Source: Lycocorax pyrrhopterus obiensis
Taxonomy: Eukaryota > Chordata > Aves > Passeriformes > Paradisaeidae
DNA: 64,000 nucleotides
NCBI GenBank assembly: GCA_014706295.1
Contig: JACSVZ010000013.1
Coordinates: 337,231-401,230 of the forward strand
Reading direction: 5' to 3'
Part shown: positions 44,851 through 57,400 of the stretch, piece after piece
How the letters are laid out: each line of letters begins with the position of its first letter
Position numbering within the stretch: position 1 is the stretch's first letter
The notes under the pieces: generated by a model
Told to the model about the DNA's origin: nothing
Seen by the model: the letters and a program-made list of their open reading frames with translations, nothing else
Databases searched by the model: none
Program-made: the position numbers and the translations under genes

Positions 44851-46437
44851 TAACTTTTCTGGAATTTATTTCATTTATCTCTGCTTTATATCTCTGCTAT
44901 TCCTCTCTAATCATCACTCCCACAAGGCATTGTGTTCCTATTGAGGCAGCAGCTAAATGAGCTGAGAATTAGATCTATATTACATCAGCAGTGGGCATTG
45001 CAGATATTACCAACACATTAAAAGAGAAATTCAAATGAAACAAACAGGAACATGTTCTTTCTTATTCCAGAAATTGATCCTGATTCCACAGCTGAGCAGT
45101 GTTCAGGAGGAAGAGATGAGCTTTGTCACAAACAAGCCGTTATATGAGATCATTAACTGAAATAGGATTACTGCCACTCCGTAATTTCATTTTTCTTTGT
45201 CCTTAGAAGTTTGACTAGGCTGGGAAAGGATGGATGCTTTGTTGTGGCAGCACTTTAAGGCTCTAAACTGTGGAAGTCTTGGTTGTCCAGGGATTACACC
45301 TTTGCACGTGAGGCAGGCCCTGGAGGAGCCCCTGTTCTTGGCGCAGACACTGGGCTCTGTGTGCCCCTTCACTCGGCAGGGCATCGGCTCCCCCCTCCCA
45401 AAGGCACTTGTCAAGGGAGGGGCCAGAGCAGCCACAGCCTCTGCTGAGCCCTTCTGCTCCTTGGCACTTCTGCAAGACCAGCCTGGATTATGGGAAATTA
45501 TATTTATTCTGATGGATAACATTAAAACTACCCTGTGTTGAATGTCCTATAATTTGATTCAGTGGTTAATTCTGCTCATTGCTTGAAATCCAAATAAACC
45601 CTGGAGGAGACATAAATTGGAGAACCAGTCAAAATGTGCGTTATTGTAGCCGTGAGGTATGCAAGGGATTGGACAAGCTTCCTGAGCTCTGACGGTGAGA
45701 CTCCTGCTCCCGAGGTTTGGAATTTCACATCACTGTACCCTTTCAGAAGGACTTGGGGATCCATTGGACTCAGCTGGGAATGACCAAATTAGAATTAATG
45801 TGAAGGGCCAAATCTTCACTGCAGGGTGGTGAGGGAAATCAGCTTCACTGGGTACAGCTGAATGTGCAAGACTTGAGATCTGATACATTCCAAAGTACAG
45901 CTGGCTGTACTGGCTGCAATCAGTAAAAACCACTCAAGCCCACTTCCAGCTAGGAGTTTGGGAGATAATGTTAGCTCTGGATCTCACCTTGTACAGGGAA
46001 ATGAGACTCAGAAAATCCTGGTGTACTCCACCACTGCAGACTCGAAGGAGCAGGCTCTGTGCAGCGCTCTCATCAGCTGCAGGGTACCGCTCTGTTCTGT
46101 TGGGAATATGCAACACGCTTGAGCAAAAATGTCTGGAAAAACAAACCTGGGATGCTTTTATATAAATTGTTACCAAATTGTAGGAAAAATTACACTCAAA
46201 GTAAAGTTAACATGCAAAGTCTTCTCTTTTGCTTGCTTTTCATTTGTGCAAGCGTTCATCTCACTTGCCTCAGCATCCGTAACCTTTTCTCTGCTGAAGT
46301 AGCCATACCCTGTGTGGAGAAAGGCATGGTGTGCCCAGGGGGGCTAAGTCTCTACTCTGTTACTTTGGTTTTATATCTGAGAAATGCTTTGTTGGTTGTT
46401 TTTTCTTAAAAAAGCGAGAGTGGTAGCTGCTCCCCTA
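44851..46437. other. Unique non-coding stretch
   Basis: AT-rich to about 45180, then mixed. Opposed open frames at 45187-45541 look compositional. A plus frame at 46059-46409 (116 codons) is not recognisable. No repeats seen. Confidence 0.5.
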
Positions 46438-46790
46438 ACCAGGGAGGTCCCACTGGACTGGAGGTTCAGAAATGTGATGCCCATCTATGAGAAGGGTTGG
46501 AAGGAAGATCCAGAGAACTGCACTTGGATCACAACAACCTCAGGCAGCACTCCAGGCTTGGGGCAGAGTGTATGGAAAGCTGCTCAGTGGAGAAGGATCT
46601 GGGGGTGCTGGATGACAGCAGCTGAACATGATCCAGTGTTGGGGTAGTGGTTGGGTTCAGTGATCTTAGAGGTATTTTCATGTTGGAACCCTGGGTTTAG
46701 AGAACTTAGGTTTCTTTCTGGGATAAAATAATATATATATGTGTAATATTTTCCAACCTAATCATTCTATGATTCTATGATTCTACATCT
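46438..46790 (+). mobile_element. Internally deleted mosaic CR1 copy, interrupted by a 74-bp insertion
   Basis: Three separated parts of a CR1 are joined. 46438-46545 encodes part of the reverse transcriptase (EVPLDWRFRNVMPIYEKGWK-type sequence). 46575-46640 matches the region encoding WKAAQWRRIWGCW. 46650-46679 plus 46754-46790 is the 3' end with ATTCTATG tail units. The intervening CR1 sequence is missing. Inside the 3' end, an extra segment (46680-46753) sits between two copies of TATTTTC (46673-46679 and 46747-46753). Removing one copy with the segment restores the expected CR1 order. Confidence 0.85.
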
Positions 46791-47399
46791 CCTTGATGCA
46801 CAAAGAAGCTAATAGACCAGATCCTTCCACTGATCTATTCCATGGCTGATGGTGGTTCCAGAGGTTTGACAACTTGTCCTGGCAATTAGAATGACAGCTG
46901 AAATCAAAAGCAAGAGAAGTATTTACCTTTCTTTTGGTGGCATAATAAATGCAGAGAACCAGAGATGGTCAGGTACAAGTTTATGTCTCATAAAAGTGGT
47001 GGCAACCAACTTAAAACTACTCTTACTTTACATGAAGAATAAATATCTGTTGAATTCACTGCTGAAAACTCTGATCTGGGTCATTATCAGTCTTCAACAC
47101 TCTTAATAAATACTAGGAATTTTCACATAGCTGTGGAAAATATGGAAAATATTTAACAATATTTAAAATTATTAGATACAAGCTTGAGAGCATAAATTCT
47201 CATTTAATGACAGTAGTTTTGTTGTGCATTTTTTCTTTACCAGCCAGCTGAGGGGGTTTATCCCCTCCTTGTACCCCCTCATGGGACACTTCAGGAAACG
47301 GGTGCTGGAGCAGATGCGCTTTGCCTGTACAGCCTGGAAACTGGGATGGTCTTGTAAAGATAAACTTGTGAAAAACAGAGTGATTAGGTTGCACAAGTC
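46791..47399. other. Unique AT-rich non-coding stretch
   Basis: AT-rich up to about 47240. Long open frames of 232 and 240 codons on opposite strands start here and run into the CpG-rich domain that follows. They shadow each other and have no domain signature. Confidence 0.55.
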
Positions 47400-47700
47400 C
47401 AGCCCACGGGGCAGAATTCCGTGCCTGGCGCACGCCGCTGTGAGCGCAGACGGATGCCGCTGCCCGCAGGGCGGCTCTGGACTTCCCACACCTCAGGGCT
47501 GCGATGCCCTCGGGTTTCGGCTCCAGTGCAGAGCGCGGTTTGCTGTCTGGGGCAGAGGAGCGGTCCGTGCATGTCCGGTCCCACCGCCCGGTGCCGCGGC
47601 TGCCCCGGCAGGGCTGGCCCTGAGCGGGGCTTCCATCCGCGCGCGGCTCTGGCCGCAGCCCGGGCGGCGCTGGAGCTGCGGGGCTGCCGTGAAAGAACAG
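47400..47700. promoter_or_regulatory. CpG-rich island
   Basis: A dense CpG patch (for example GTGCCGCGGCTGCCCCGGC near 47591) rises sharply from AT-rich flanks. Frames of more than 100 codons are open on both strands, as expected of stop-poor GC-rich DNA. It could be an unmethylated promoter island or intragenic CpG island. No TATA box, splice site or transcript start could be fixed. Confidence 0.4.
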
Positions 47701-48639
47701 CAACCCGGCATTTCTGCAGAGCCCTGGAGCGGTGCCAGTGGGCCACCAGCAAGAGGTGATCACCGTGGAGATGTGCTGGGCCTTTTTCCATCTCTGGCGG
47801 CTGACTCCCGGAGGTGGCTGTGGCCTTTGCAATTCCAGGGCTGTCCAAGGAACAGGGAAGGTTTCAGGCTTTACTGGCTGTCCTTCAGCTTTGGACAACC
47901 ATTATTTCTAGTAGGACAAACACATGATGTTCTATCTCATCCCTGAATCTCCACTTTTGAACTACAACAAAACTGTAATTTTGTTTATATTTACTGACTT
48001 TGGCAGTCAGGAAGTCCTGAGAGCAGGAGCATATCTTGATAAACTTAAATAGGAACCTCTGAGACTGGAGGATTAATTCAGTTTTGGTGTGAATTCAGTA
48101 ATGGTGTACAATAAATCTGACCTGAATGTAGCAGAAAGTAAGAGAATTCTATATTAATGTTTTATAATAGGTTTATAGTTAAATAAATTTTGTGAAAGCA
48201 TAGGGGTCTCATTGTTACTCAGTCAGCTTTCCCCATAGCAATATTTTCCCATGATTAAGTTGGAGATCAGATAACCACCTTATGCAGTATATACCCAATA
48301 GCAATTTAAAAAATTCAATATCAGCTGTATTATTCTAAAGACTCATTCCATTTTCAATGCAATATAAGTACAAAATAAAGAGATAAACTACATATAAAAT
48401 GTAAAACATGGGAAAATTTATCACTTGCAAACATAAAAGCCAAAAGGATAAAAAAAAGAGAACAAAAGCAAATGGAGGCCATAAAAGAATACAGAAAAAA
48501 AAAGATAAATCCGCAGCGTTACCTTTTCTGTATGCGTTTGGCTGGGGTTTATTAAGGTGCATTCACTCTAGTACAGAATATAATCACCTCTGTAATGCAC
48601 TTTACTGCCGCAGGCTAAATTATTTTCTGCCATGCTGAA
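47701..48639. other. AT-rich non-coding stretch
   Basis: Mainly AT-rich, with A-rich runs at 48450-48510. Open frames are low-complexity (Lys-rich plus, Phe-rich minus). Nothing recognised. Confidence 0.55.
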
Positions 48640-49260
48640 ATGTTCAGCCCCGCTGGGTCCGAGAGGACGGGGAGCGCAGGCAGCCGCGCCGGAGGGTCCC
48701 TCCCTGCCGCGCACAGGGAGCTGTGCGGGACCCGCAGGCCAGGCTGCCCGGAGGGCAGGGAGGCCGGGAGGGAGCGGAGTCAGGGCTGGGGGTCACGCTG
48801 CGGCGCTGGGAGTGACCCAAAGCATCCCATCCCGCGGACGGGCACGTTTGAGCGGGGCCACGCCGGAGCTGGTGTTTATCGTGCGAGGAGAATCCCGACG
48901 GCAATCGCTTCAGTCGGGAATGTGGTTCTGGGGACTCAGTCCATCCTCTCCCGTCCCGTGGCAGAGGGAGTGTGCAGGCACCGGGGCATCTTTCCAACCT
49001 AAGGGCCCCGAATCGATCCTGCAGAGGGAAGACACGGAAACATCGGGGAGGAGGAAGAGAACGGAGCTGCCGGCTCTCCGCCCGTGGTCCAAGCCGTGTC
49101 TCTGCCTCCCCTCTTCCCCGTGGGAGCTCCCGCGCTGTGGGACCACAGTGTGGAGCTGCTCCCCTCCCCGGGGGTCCCAGCCCAGCCTGCCCACCCAGAG
49201 CATGGTCCCCACGCTCCGAGCGCCGGCTCTGCCGCCCCTCTGGATGTCCTCGTCTCTCTG
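48640..49260. promoter_or_regulatory. CpG-rich island
   Basis: Second CpG-rich domain about 0.9 kb after the first. It is densest at 48640-48910 (for example GCAGCCGCGCCGGAGGG near 48679). A 221-codon plus frame and 117- to 122-codon minus frames overlap here and none shows a known domain. The pair of islands may mark one promoter region split by an AT-rich insert. Inference only. Confidence 0.4.
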
Positions 49261-52200
49261 GTTCTGGAGAGCCAGCACAGAGACTTCTGTTCCTTAACCC
49301 ATCCTAGTGAACACCTAATGGCTTCTTCCTATGGCTGTAGTTAAGGTCGTGCCAACGACTCCATTATGAACGTGTTCTCAGTTATAATTACTGTATTTTC
49401 TCTGTAAAAAGTTGCCCTGAGCTGACATTGTGCAGACGTGGTTCCACCCAGGCACAGATGGTTTGTTTCTGTCCCTTTGCTAAATTGCTATTCATGTCAC
49501 AATCTCCAGCCAATTGTATAGTTCATAAACACAACAACAGATTTTCCAATGGGCACTTTGGGTTCACACAGCCCTTTTCTCAGGAAATAAAAAAGCTATT
49601 TGTGGGAAAATAACCCCACCAAAACCCAGAAAACATTTCAGAGAGGAACGGGACTCCTGCATTATCCAGTGACCCTTGTTTCAAAGAGCATCATCATTTC
49701 TGTTCCAAAGTCACACATTCACTCACTTTTGCTCTTCAGAATCTCCTATTGCAGAAATAAAGAGTCATGAAACTGAGGCAGTGCAATGAAGTATTTACCC
49801 TAAAAGTAAATGACAGGATGTAAAGCTTCTCATGTGACTAACAGTCTGAAAGGGGGGACTTCCCTGGAGGAATGGTAACTTCCAGTCATGCAAAGTTTTG
49901 TATCATCGTGGTTACTCCTGAAGAGGTCCCTGAGCTCTTGTGAGTACGAGCACACTGGAAGTGGGAAAGGTCAGTGGAGCCACAGTGCAAACCCCAGGAA
50001 AGCAACATGGGGTCGTGTTTCAGGGGTCTTTGTTTCTTCTCTCTGATTCCTGCAGTATAGTTCCATGTGAGATTTTGGTCTTACAGGATCTAAATTTGAA
50101 GGCTTGCTGAGGGGCTGCCCTGGCTGCATTAATCCAGAGGTGACTAACTCATTTGGTTGTTGGCAAGCACCAATGGGATGGGGAGGAGCTGATTTTGGTG
50201 AGAACCATTGAGGGAGAGCCAGCCCTTGCTCCTGGGACCAACCAACACCAACTGCACAGGAACCTCCCTCCTTTCTGTGCTGCTTGCAGAACAGTGGGTC
50301 TTGTGGGGAACTTCTCTGAATTTTCCAGTTAATTTTTCCTTTGGCATCTACTTAGGGCAGTTCTGAGCTGGGGCTCATTGATGTGGCAGATTTCCATGGA
50401 TCAGAAAGATGACACTGGAAGCAAGATAGGAGAATGGGACTCAGAGGAATTTGGTTTCTCCTTGACACCATTCCCCTCTTAGCACATCCCAGGGTTTATT
50501 TCCCTCCAGGAACATCACCTTGCCAGCCTAGACCCGCACGGAGAAGCCTCCCTGTGCCCTGTCTGCCTGGGGTCTGCAGCTGCCTGACACATGAACTGTG
50601 CTGGAGCCAGCGCTGCCCCTGCACGGGGCTGGGACAGGGAGAGGGGAGAGACACCCACGGGAGCTGCTGGTGGACCCATGGGCAGGACAGGCAGGTCACC
50701 TGGGACCAGACCTGACTCCAGGTGCTGCTCAGCCCCGTGTGTTTCTTCCCATGGCCCTGGCTCACTGGAGAGCCCGATGCCGGTGAGGCACCACCTCCAC
50801 TCGCCCCTCACCCTACTGCGGGGTGCCAGGGATGTGGAGAGCCAGTGGTACCCCACAGCTGGGTGCTGGTTGCCAACCACGCTCCTGGGCTGCCCCTCTG
50901 CAGTGAGCCGGGGGGCTCCTTCCTCCTAACAAATTCCAAACCTCACCAAGCATCAAGACACCTAATTGGGAACAGGTAATAAACATAATATGCATGAAAA
51001 TATGCATGAAAAGCTCTGCCCTCAACAGCAGCAGGCTTTTTGAGATTTCCATAAAGCTAAGCAGTGTCTTGCTCACATACCCACGGATCGTGGTGGCTTT
51101 GTTGTCATGGATACTGGTACATACCTTGTTTTCTTTCAGAGATCTATCAAATATGTGCATTTCGATGTTCTCTGGATTTGCCTGAATGTTCTAAGCACAT
51201 TTTTACACTAGTAAATAATATTAAACAGCTGTGTAATTTATGCTGGAAGACTGAACACACTCCAGCTCAGTATTTTAACACCCTTTTTTCACCCTCGAGA
51301 TTTCCAATCCAAACACTTTGCCCGATGATATTCTCATAGAGACGGAGCACGACTTGCAAGAAACTGTGTTCTTTCTGTAGGGTTTTACTCTGAAGGACCC
51401 CTCCATATACTAACCACTCCCCAGCCACCCACGGGCAGGGGAAAGAGCCACTAGCCTGGTTTTCAAACATGAGCTGATTCCTTTCAAGATAATTCAAAAG
51501 ATACTCCCAGCCTAAAAAAAAAATCTAGCAGATTTCTGTGTTGCATCTGCTTCACCTTTTTAGCGGAGACAACAAGAATATTGCAGGATACAGGCACTGT
51601 GGGGAAGTCTTGGAAGAAGGCCTCCCATCTCTCCTCTCTGGAAAACCTGGTATTCCACCTGAAGGTACTGTGCACCTGAAATGGAAGTTTTAAGTCCCAG
51701 CAATGGAAGAAAATCCAAACTCATGCCTTTTGCCTCATTACCTATTCCTTAGTCCACAGGAATATTTGTGTTTCCTTTGGGACTGACAGCACGAAGCAGA
51801 AGATCTCATTAACACTGGGTCCCAGGAGTGGAGAGTCCATCTTCTGTTGCAGTGACAGGGCTTCATTAATGCCACAAATAACATAACAGAGCTGAAGCCT
51901 TCATATTCTGGGTCTGGAGCTGGCAAAAAACCCAGGTGATCTTAGTCTCTGTCTGCTGAGTCAGCAACCAAGTGTAAACTGCTCTGATGTCTGCTTAGTG
52001 ACTACACTGAGGAGTGCAACTCAAGTAGCTCAGGCTGGGTAATGGGCTTGTGCCCATGGTCTACAGTATTAAATCCAATTGAGTTTCATTTATCAGCAGC
52101 AGAGAAAGAAGATGTTGAAATAATAAGACAAAGGAACGATAATATTCTTAGAAAAGAAGTAACATTTGTCATGATTAAAGAACAAAATTGCAATAGAGTC

Positions 52201-53310
52201 AACTCCCTTCTCTGCAGTTTGTGAAGTTGAGAGTATATCAAAAAACATGGGATAAATATTTGAGATATACATGCACAAACCCCTGCTTCTGAGAGAAAAC
52301 AACATTTACTTCTGTACAGTGACTCATTACATGCTTCAGATTTGCTTTTAAATAGCACCTGAGGTTGAGACACTGAGTGTGCTTCTTGTCTTGTGGCAAA
52401 TAGCTGGAGTAAAGCCATGGCCTAAAACATGAAACCAGAAAGTCTTAAACAAAGTGGGATGACCAAAGAGACTTGGTAACCTGGGGTTAGCTCCTGAGAA
52501 AGACCAGGTGAGATGAGTGGCAATACACAAATCTCTCTGGACAGTGAGATTTTGTAGTTTTATTTTCTCTTCCAAGGTGGCAGAAATACCAGCTTTTCAC
52601 ACTAGCGCGTGACTGGAAATGATGAAGTTTCCAAGAGCAAGAAATTTGCCCAGAAGACTTGAGTGTCAGCCCATGGCTGTCCACTGCCCACGAGTGCCCA
52701 TGCCGTGGCTGCCCACGGCCCTCGGCACCGAGCCCCTGGCCCGGCGGGGAGCTGATGGCCAGCGTGGGAGGGCACGGCAGGAACACCTGCAGGGTCCCCC
52801 GCTGCCAAAGCCTGGCTGCTGTAGGCAAACTGTGCTCAGATTTAGAGACACCAGCGGGTCTCTCTCAATGACCTGTATTGGCTTTCCCAGGAACTGACGG
52901 GCTTGGCTTTGCACTGTGACTTGCAGGCTGAGCAAGAGCCATCCTTGACGGTTCTTGGCAGATGTAAAGCACACAAAATGCAGGAATACCTCAGTCCGGG
53001 CTACCACACGGAGCAAGGGGGGAGCAAAGGAACCAATCATCCATCTTTCCTTGCTCACACTCCTTGGAGCCTCATCCTGAGGGGCCGCTGACGATACAAG
53101 AGCTCCAGATCAGCCAAGCCAGCACGGGCACCAACAGGGCACACAGAGTTATTCTCAGAACAGCGTAGGTCAGATCTGCTCGTGTGCAGGGTGCTGATCA
53201 GCTGGGCTGTGGGCAATCGTAGCAGCTCATCCCTCTGAGTGCTGAGACACCCCTCCCAGCACCTCATGGCCCAGCAGTTCCCCCCCACCCACTGCCCACA
53301 GCAGAGAGTG
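49261..53310. other. Unique non-coding stretch
   Basis: Over 4 kb without recognised genes or repeats. GC-rich parts at 50430-50930 and 52660-52870 have opposed open frames only. The remainder is AT-leaning. TATGCATGAAAA repeats at 50990-51010 in a minor way. Confidence 0.5.
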
Positions 53311-54187
53311 CAGTGTGAGCCCAGGGAAGGTGTGAGCTCAGGGCAGTGTGAGCCCAGGGAAGGTGTGAGCTCAGGGCAGTGTGAGCCCAGGGCAGTGTGA
53401 GCTCAGGGCAGTGTGAGCCCAGAGCAGTGTGAGCTCAGGGCAGTGTGAGCCCAGGGCAGTGTGAGCCCAGGGAAGGTGTGAGCCCAGGGCAGTGTGAGCT
53501 CAGGGCAGTGTGAGCTCAGGGCAGTGTGAGCCCAGGGCAGTGTGAGCCCGGGGCAGTGTGAGCCCAGGGCAGTGTGAGCCCAGGGAAGGTGTGAGCTCAG
53601 GGCAGTGTGAGCCCAGGGAAGGTGTGAGCTCAGGGCAGTGTGAGCTCAGGGCAGTGTGAGCACAGGGCAGTGTGAGCTCAGGGCAGTGTGAGCCCAGGGA
53701 AGGTGTGAGCTCAGGGCAGTGTGAGCCCAGGGAAGGTGTGAGCTCAGGGCAGTGTGAGCTCAGGGCAGTGTGAGCCCAGGGAAGGTGTGAGCCCAGGGCA
53801 GTGTGAGCCCAGGGCAGTGTGAGCTCAGGGCAGTGTGAGCTCAGGGCAGTGTGAGCCCGGGGCAGTGTGAGCTCAGGGCAGTGTGAGCCCAGGGCAGTGT
53901 GAGCCCAGGGAAGGTGTGAGCTCAGGGCAGTGTGAGCCCAGGGCAGTGTGAGCCCAGGGCAGTGTGAGCCCCGGGCAGTGTGAGCAGGACAGTGTGAGCT
54001 CAGGGCAGTGTGAGCCCAGGGCAGTGTGAGCAGGGCAGTGTGAGCCCAGGGAAGGTGTGAGCTCAGGGCAGTGTGAGCCCAGGGAAGGTGTGAGCCCAGA
54101 GAAGGTGTGAGCTCAGGGAAGGTGTGAGCTCAGGGAAAGTGTGAGCTCAGGGAAAGTGTGAACTCAGGGAAGGTGTGAGCTCAGGGC
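53311..54187 (+). repeat. GTGTGAGC minisatellite, about 54 units of 16-17 bp
   Basis: A head-to-tail array with core GTGTGAGCYCAGGG followed by CA (16-bp unit) or AAG (17-bp unit). Three unit types dominate: GAGCTC...CA, GAGCCC...CA and GAGCCC...AAG. The combination GAGCTC...AAG appears only in the last few units (54105-54187), which are also the most diverged. Two units (near 53983 and 54027) are shortened to GTGTGAGCAGG. The plus strand is G-rich and C-poor. Stops prevent a long frame. Copy number is probably variable between individuals. Confidence 0.95.
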
Positions 54188-54379
54188 ACATCTGCACGTG
54201 GCTCTGGACCTGCAGCTGAATCTGGTGTCTGGGTTGCAGCTCTGTAAGGTGTCGGGCTTGGACTCTGCTGCCTTAATAAGGCCCTTGATGAGAAAATTTC
54301 AAAGAAGATCAAAACCTAAGAAAGACCCTTAGATATTAGATATTCAAAGGAGGCCGGTGTCTCCTCTTTCCTTTGTACC
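54188..54379. other. Short unique interval
   Basis: Between the minisatellite and the poly-A tract. Nothing recognised. Confidence 0.5.
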
Positions 54380-54415
54380 AAAAAAAAAAAAACAAAAAAA
54401 AAAAAAAAAAAAAAA
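54380..54415 (+). repeat. Poly-A tract
   Basis: Thirteen A, one C, then 22 A. This could be the tail of a retroposed sequence, but no flanking target duplication or recognisable source was found upstream. Confidence 0.9.
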
Positions 54416-57400
54416 GAGAAAAGGGAAATGTAATTCTGTTTCATTTGTGTGTGCATGAACAAATTAGTTTCAGAAGCAATTTTACAGTAATTATGACCAT
54501 TTCCAATGGATTAGATTTTCAGAAATATTCACTCTAATGTCATGATGAGAACTTCCACATCCTGATTTTTTTATTTGATGTTCTAACAATTTAAGGGTTC
54601 CAATAATTTGTGTGCATGACTTGACTAGAACAAAAACACATTTACGACTTCTGAGTTTTGTGACACTGAAAATTTTATGGTGAAGTGGTTTTGACCTTTG
54701 GAGGGTATAAAAAATTCAATGGTAACATGATCTTTATCTCTCAGCACAGCATGTTATGGTCTGTAGTTTCAGCTCCTATTCCCTGATAAGGAGGTGTGTT
54801 TGATCTTTTATTCCTCCTAATACTTCAAGTGTATCATAATTACAAATTTATTTGGTAATCACTGTGATGGCGCTGATACAAGAATCCATTTAGCATTTCT
54901 ATGTCCGTGGTACTTCCTTCCACTGGGGATACACTGTGAATCTATCAAGGTAAAGTACAAAGGTCTCTAAATTTCTTTTAAATGGAATTTAAGGTAAATA
55001 AACTTCAGAGAAGTTTGGTGAGTTTTGGGGAGTTCTGCATGAAAAATATCTAGTGCCCTTTACAATAGTTTCTGTGTCCATTTTGAAGGGCTTTTGTGGG
55101 CAATGTTCAGTGCCAGCCCATCGGAATTGCTGCTTCCTGGGATGAGGCTTCATGCCATTTGTGTGGAGAGCGGCTGAGTCAACAATTGTAAATGATCCCT
55201 TTCGTGTTCTGTGCGAAATCATCCGTCACTGGACACTGCTAAGTGAGTCTGGTAACATTAAAACTATGTTTAATAAAGCCAGCATTTGAGGACCACTTGC
55301 GAAAGGGTCAGCAGCTGCGAAATGCAATTAACCGCTTGTTTACTGAGGAGGTGAAGAGATTGGAGAGCAAGAGAAAACGACAGGAGTAAGAGGAAGAACA
55401 AGCACGCAAAATAAAACGTCATTATACAAAAAAAGACCATTTACCTCCAGTTTCTCCTCCTCAAATATGTCCTGAAAATTTTCAGGACTGTCTTGCAGGA
55501 TGAAGCGCAGAGATAGCAAGGATGAACCCCAGGGGTGTGAGGAGGATATTTTCCCAAGAGAAAGAAGTGCTGTAACTTCCCACCATCAAAAAGAGGAATG
55601 CACCTGTTGGGCCTCCTTCCCAAAATGCTCAGGAAGACGGAGACAGATAGGCAGGGTGTTCTGCTGAAGCCTCTTCTAAGCCTTTCTGAATCATAGGATG
55701 GGCACTGAGAGTGTGCAGGTGCATGTGTGTGTGCGCATGTGTGTGCAAGTGTGTGTTGGGGGGATTCAGTGTCTTCTGTAGGATTTCCCTCAGCCCTACA
55801 CTATTCCTGTGCCAGGAGCACATCCATTGCCTGTTCTGAGCTGAATAGCCAATGATTAATAACCCAACTTCTGGCTATTTGGGGTGCGACAGGAAGCAAA
55901 GGCTTTTCTGCAAATTCTCCAGCAAGAATCTGGGTGGGAGGCTGCTCCTTTCCCGAGCCCCCTCCTGGCAGGGGTGGGAAGGCCAAAACTGCAGCCCCTG
56001 TTTTGCTGACATTGAGCAGAGCGAAGCCTTCTCCTCGCTGTGCCTCGCTCCACACGCCGGCAGGGGAGCAGGAGCTGTGCTGGCTGCTGAAGGTGGCTCA
56101 GGAGTCAGACCCAGGACTGTATGAAAGGCTGCTGAGGCGTTTGGACTGAGCTTAATCAGAGCAGAGAGAGTTTTTTAATTCATGGGCTGTTTAATCTAGA
56201 GTGCACAGCCAGAGTGGGAGAGAAGTTCTGCCTGGCAGGGGCTGTGCTGGGCAGGTCTCAGAGCAGCCCCCACAGCCAGGCCCACCCACCAATGGCCTCC
56301 TGCTCTCACCACGGATGAGCATCCCAGCATATCCCAGGAATGCTTTCATTTAAATGCATCTGGTAACCCAGCAAAGGGAAAATGGGAATGAGTTGGCAGG
56401 TGGCCTTTCAAATGAAAGGGCACATGGTAAACTATCTGTTTGCTGCTGTCGCACCCTGGAATACTAAAGGCATCACACCGTGTGCATATTCCTTTCCATT
56501 TTCCCATTGTTCTGTCCTTTTTATTGTTCATATTCCAAAAATTAAATATAATTTCAAAAGGCATGGTGCAGTAAGATGTGTTTGGGCTGGTTTATTGCAA
56601 TTGCAGATGTGTGTTCTACTTTTATCCTAACGGTCCACAGCAAAACACAACAAGGATTGAAGCCTTAAGACTTCATGCATTTGTGAAACATACAAATTAA
56701 AGTCTTTATTCTCTAAGCAGGATGGGAAAACAAAATTAGTGCTAAGTCTTGAAGCAATTACCCCCAGGTACCGTCTCCTCCTAACCACAACAAGCTGATG
56801 CCGAATGGTGCTTCCTTTAAATTTAAACATATCCTGTGATCTTACGAGCAGCCATGCCTAGACATGAAAAAGCATCAGACATCATCATTCATGTGTTAAC
56901 AATTAATTATTTAGTTATTGGCTCAAAGCAAAGCCAGCACACCGGGACTTCAGTTGCTTGCATTCCTCAGGCTTGCAGCCATGTGTGTAGGTTGTGTCTT
57001 CTGGGGGAAAAGGCCACCTCAAAAAGCCCCGAGGTTCTCACAAGCTGGTCCTCCTCTGGCTCCCAGCAGGTTAGTCCTTATGGGGAAATCAGTCCTCGTG
57101 GGGAAATTAGGTGCTGATCCTTGTTAATAGCCTCTCCCCAGATCTTTTGCCCAGAGTAAGGCCAAAATACAGCAAAATATTTTCTTTGAAATCCAGTTCT
57201 CCTGTATGTGCAACCAGTAGTTCCCACTGCTGACCTCAACAAATCGCTGTAACGCTTCTCTTTGAATTAGTTATATTTATGACAAATTTTAGCTGTTCAA
57301 TTTCAAATGTTCTCAGTGTCTACCTCCTGCTAAACATTTTCTGTGTTTTGGCAGAAACAGATAAATGTCTGTAAGGAAGTGCACACACACATACTCAACA

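Noticed and set aside
46384..46647. 87-codon frame as a host gene
   Set aside because: It translates the degraded CR1 reverse-transcriptase region and is part of that element.
47200..47946. Opposed 232- and 240-codon frames
   Set aside because: They lie on opposite strands of the same CpG-rich DNA and neither has a recognisable domain.
53311..54187. Immunoglobulin switch-like region, because of repeated GAGCT and G-rich plus strand
   Set aside because: The regular 16-17 bp unit, the absence of any immunoglobulin constant or variable exon nearby, and ordinary minisatellite variation explain it better.
53311..54187. CRISPR-like array
   Set aside because: Units are head to tail with no unique spacers, and the genome is vertebrate.
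54380..54415. Poly-A tract as a retropseudogene tail
   Set aside because: The sequence upstream is the minisatellite and a short unique piece with no gene similarity and no target duplication seen.
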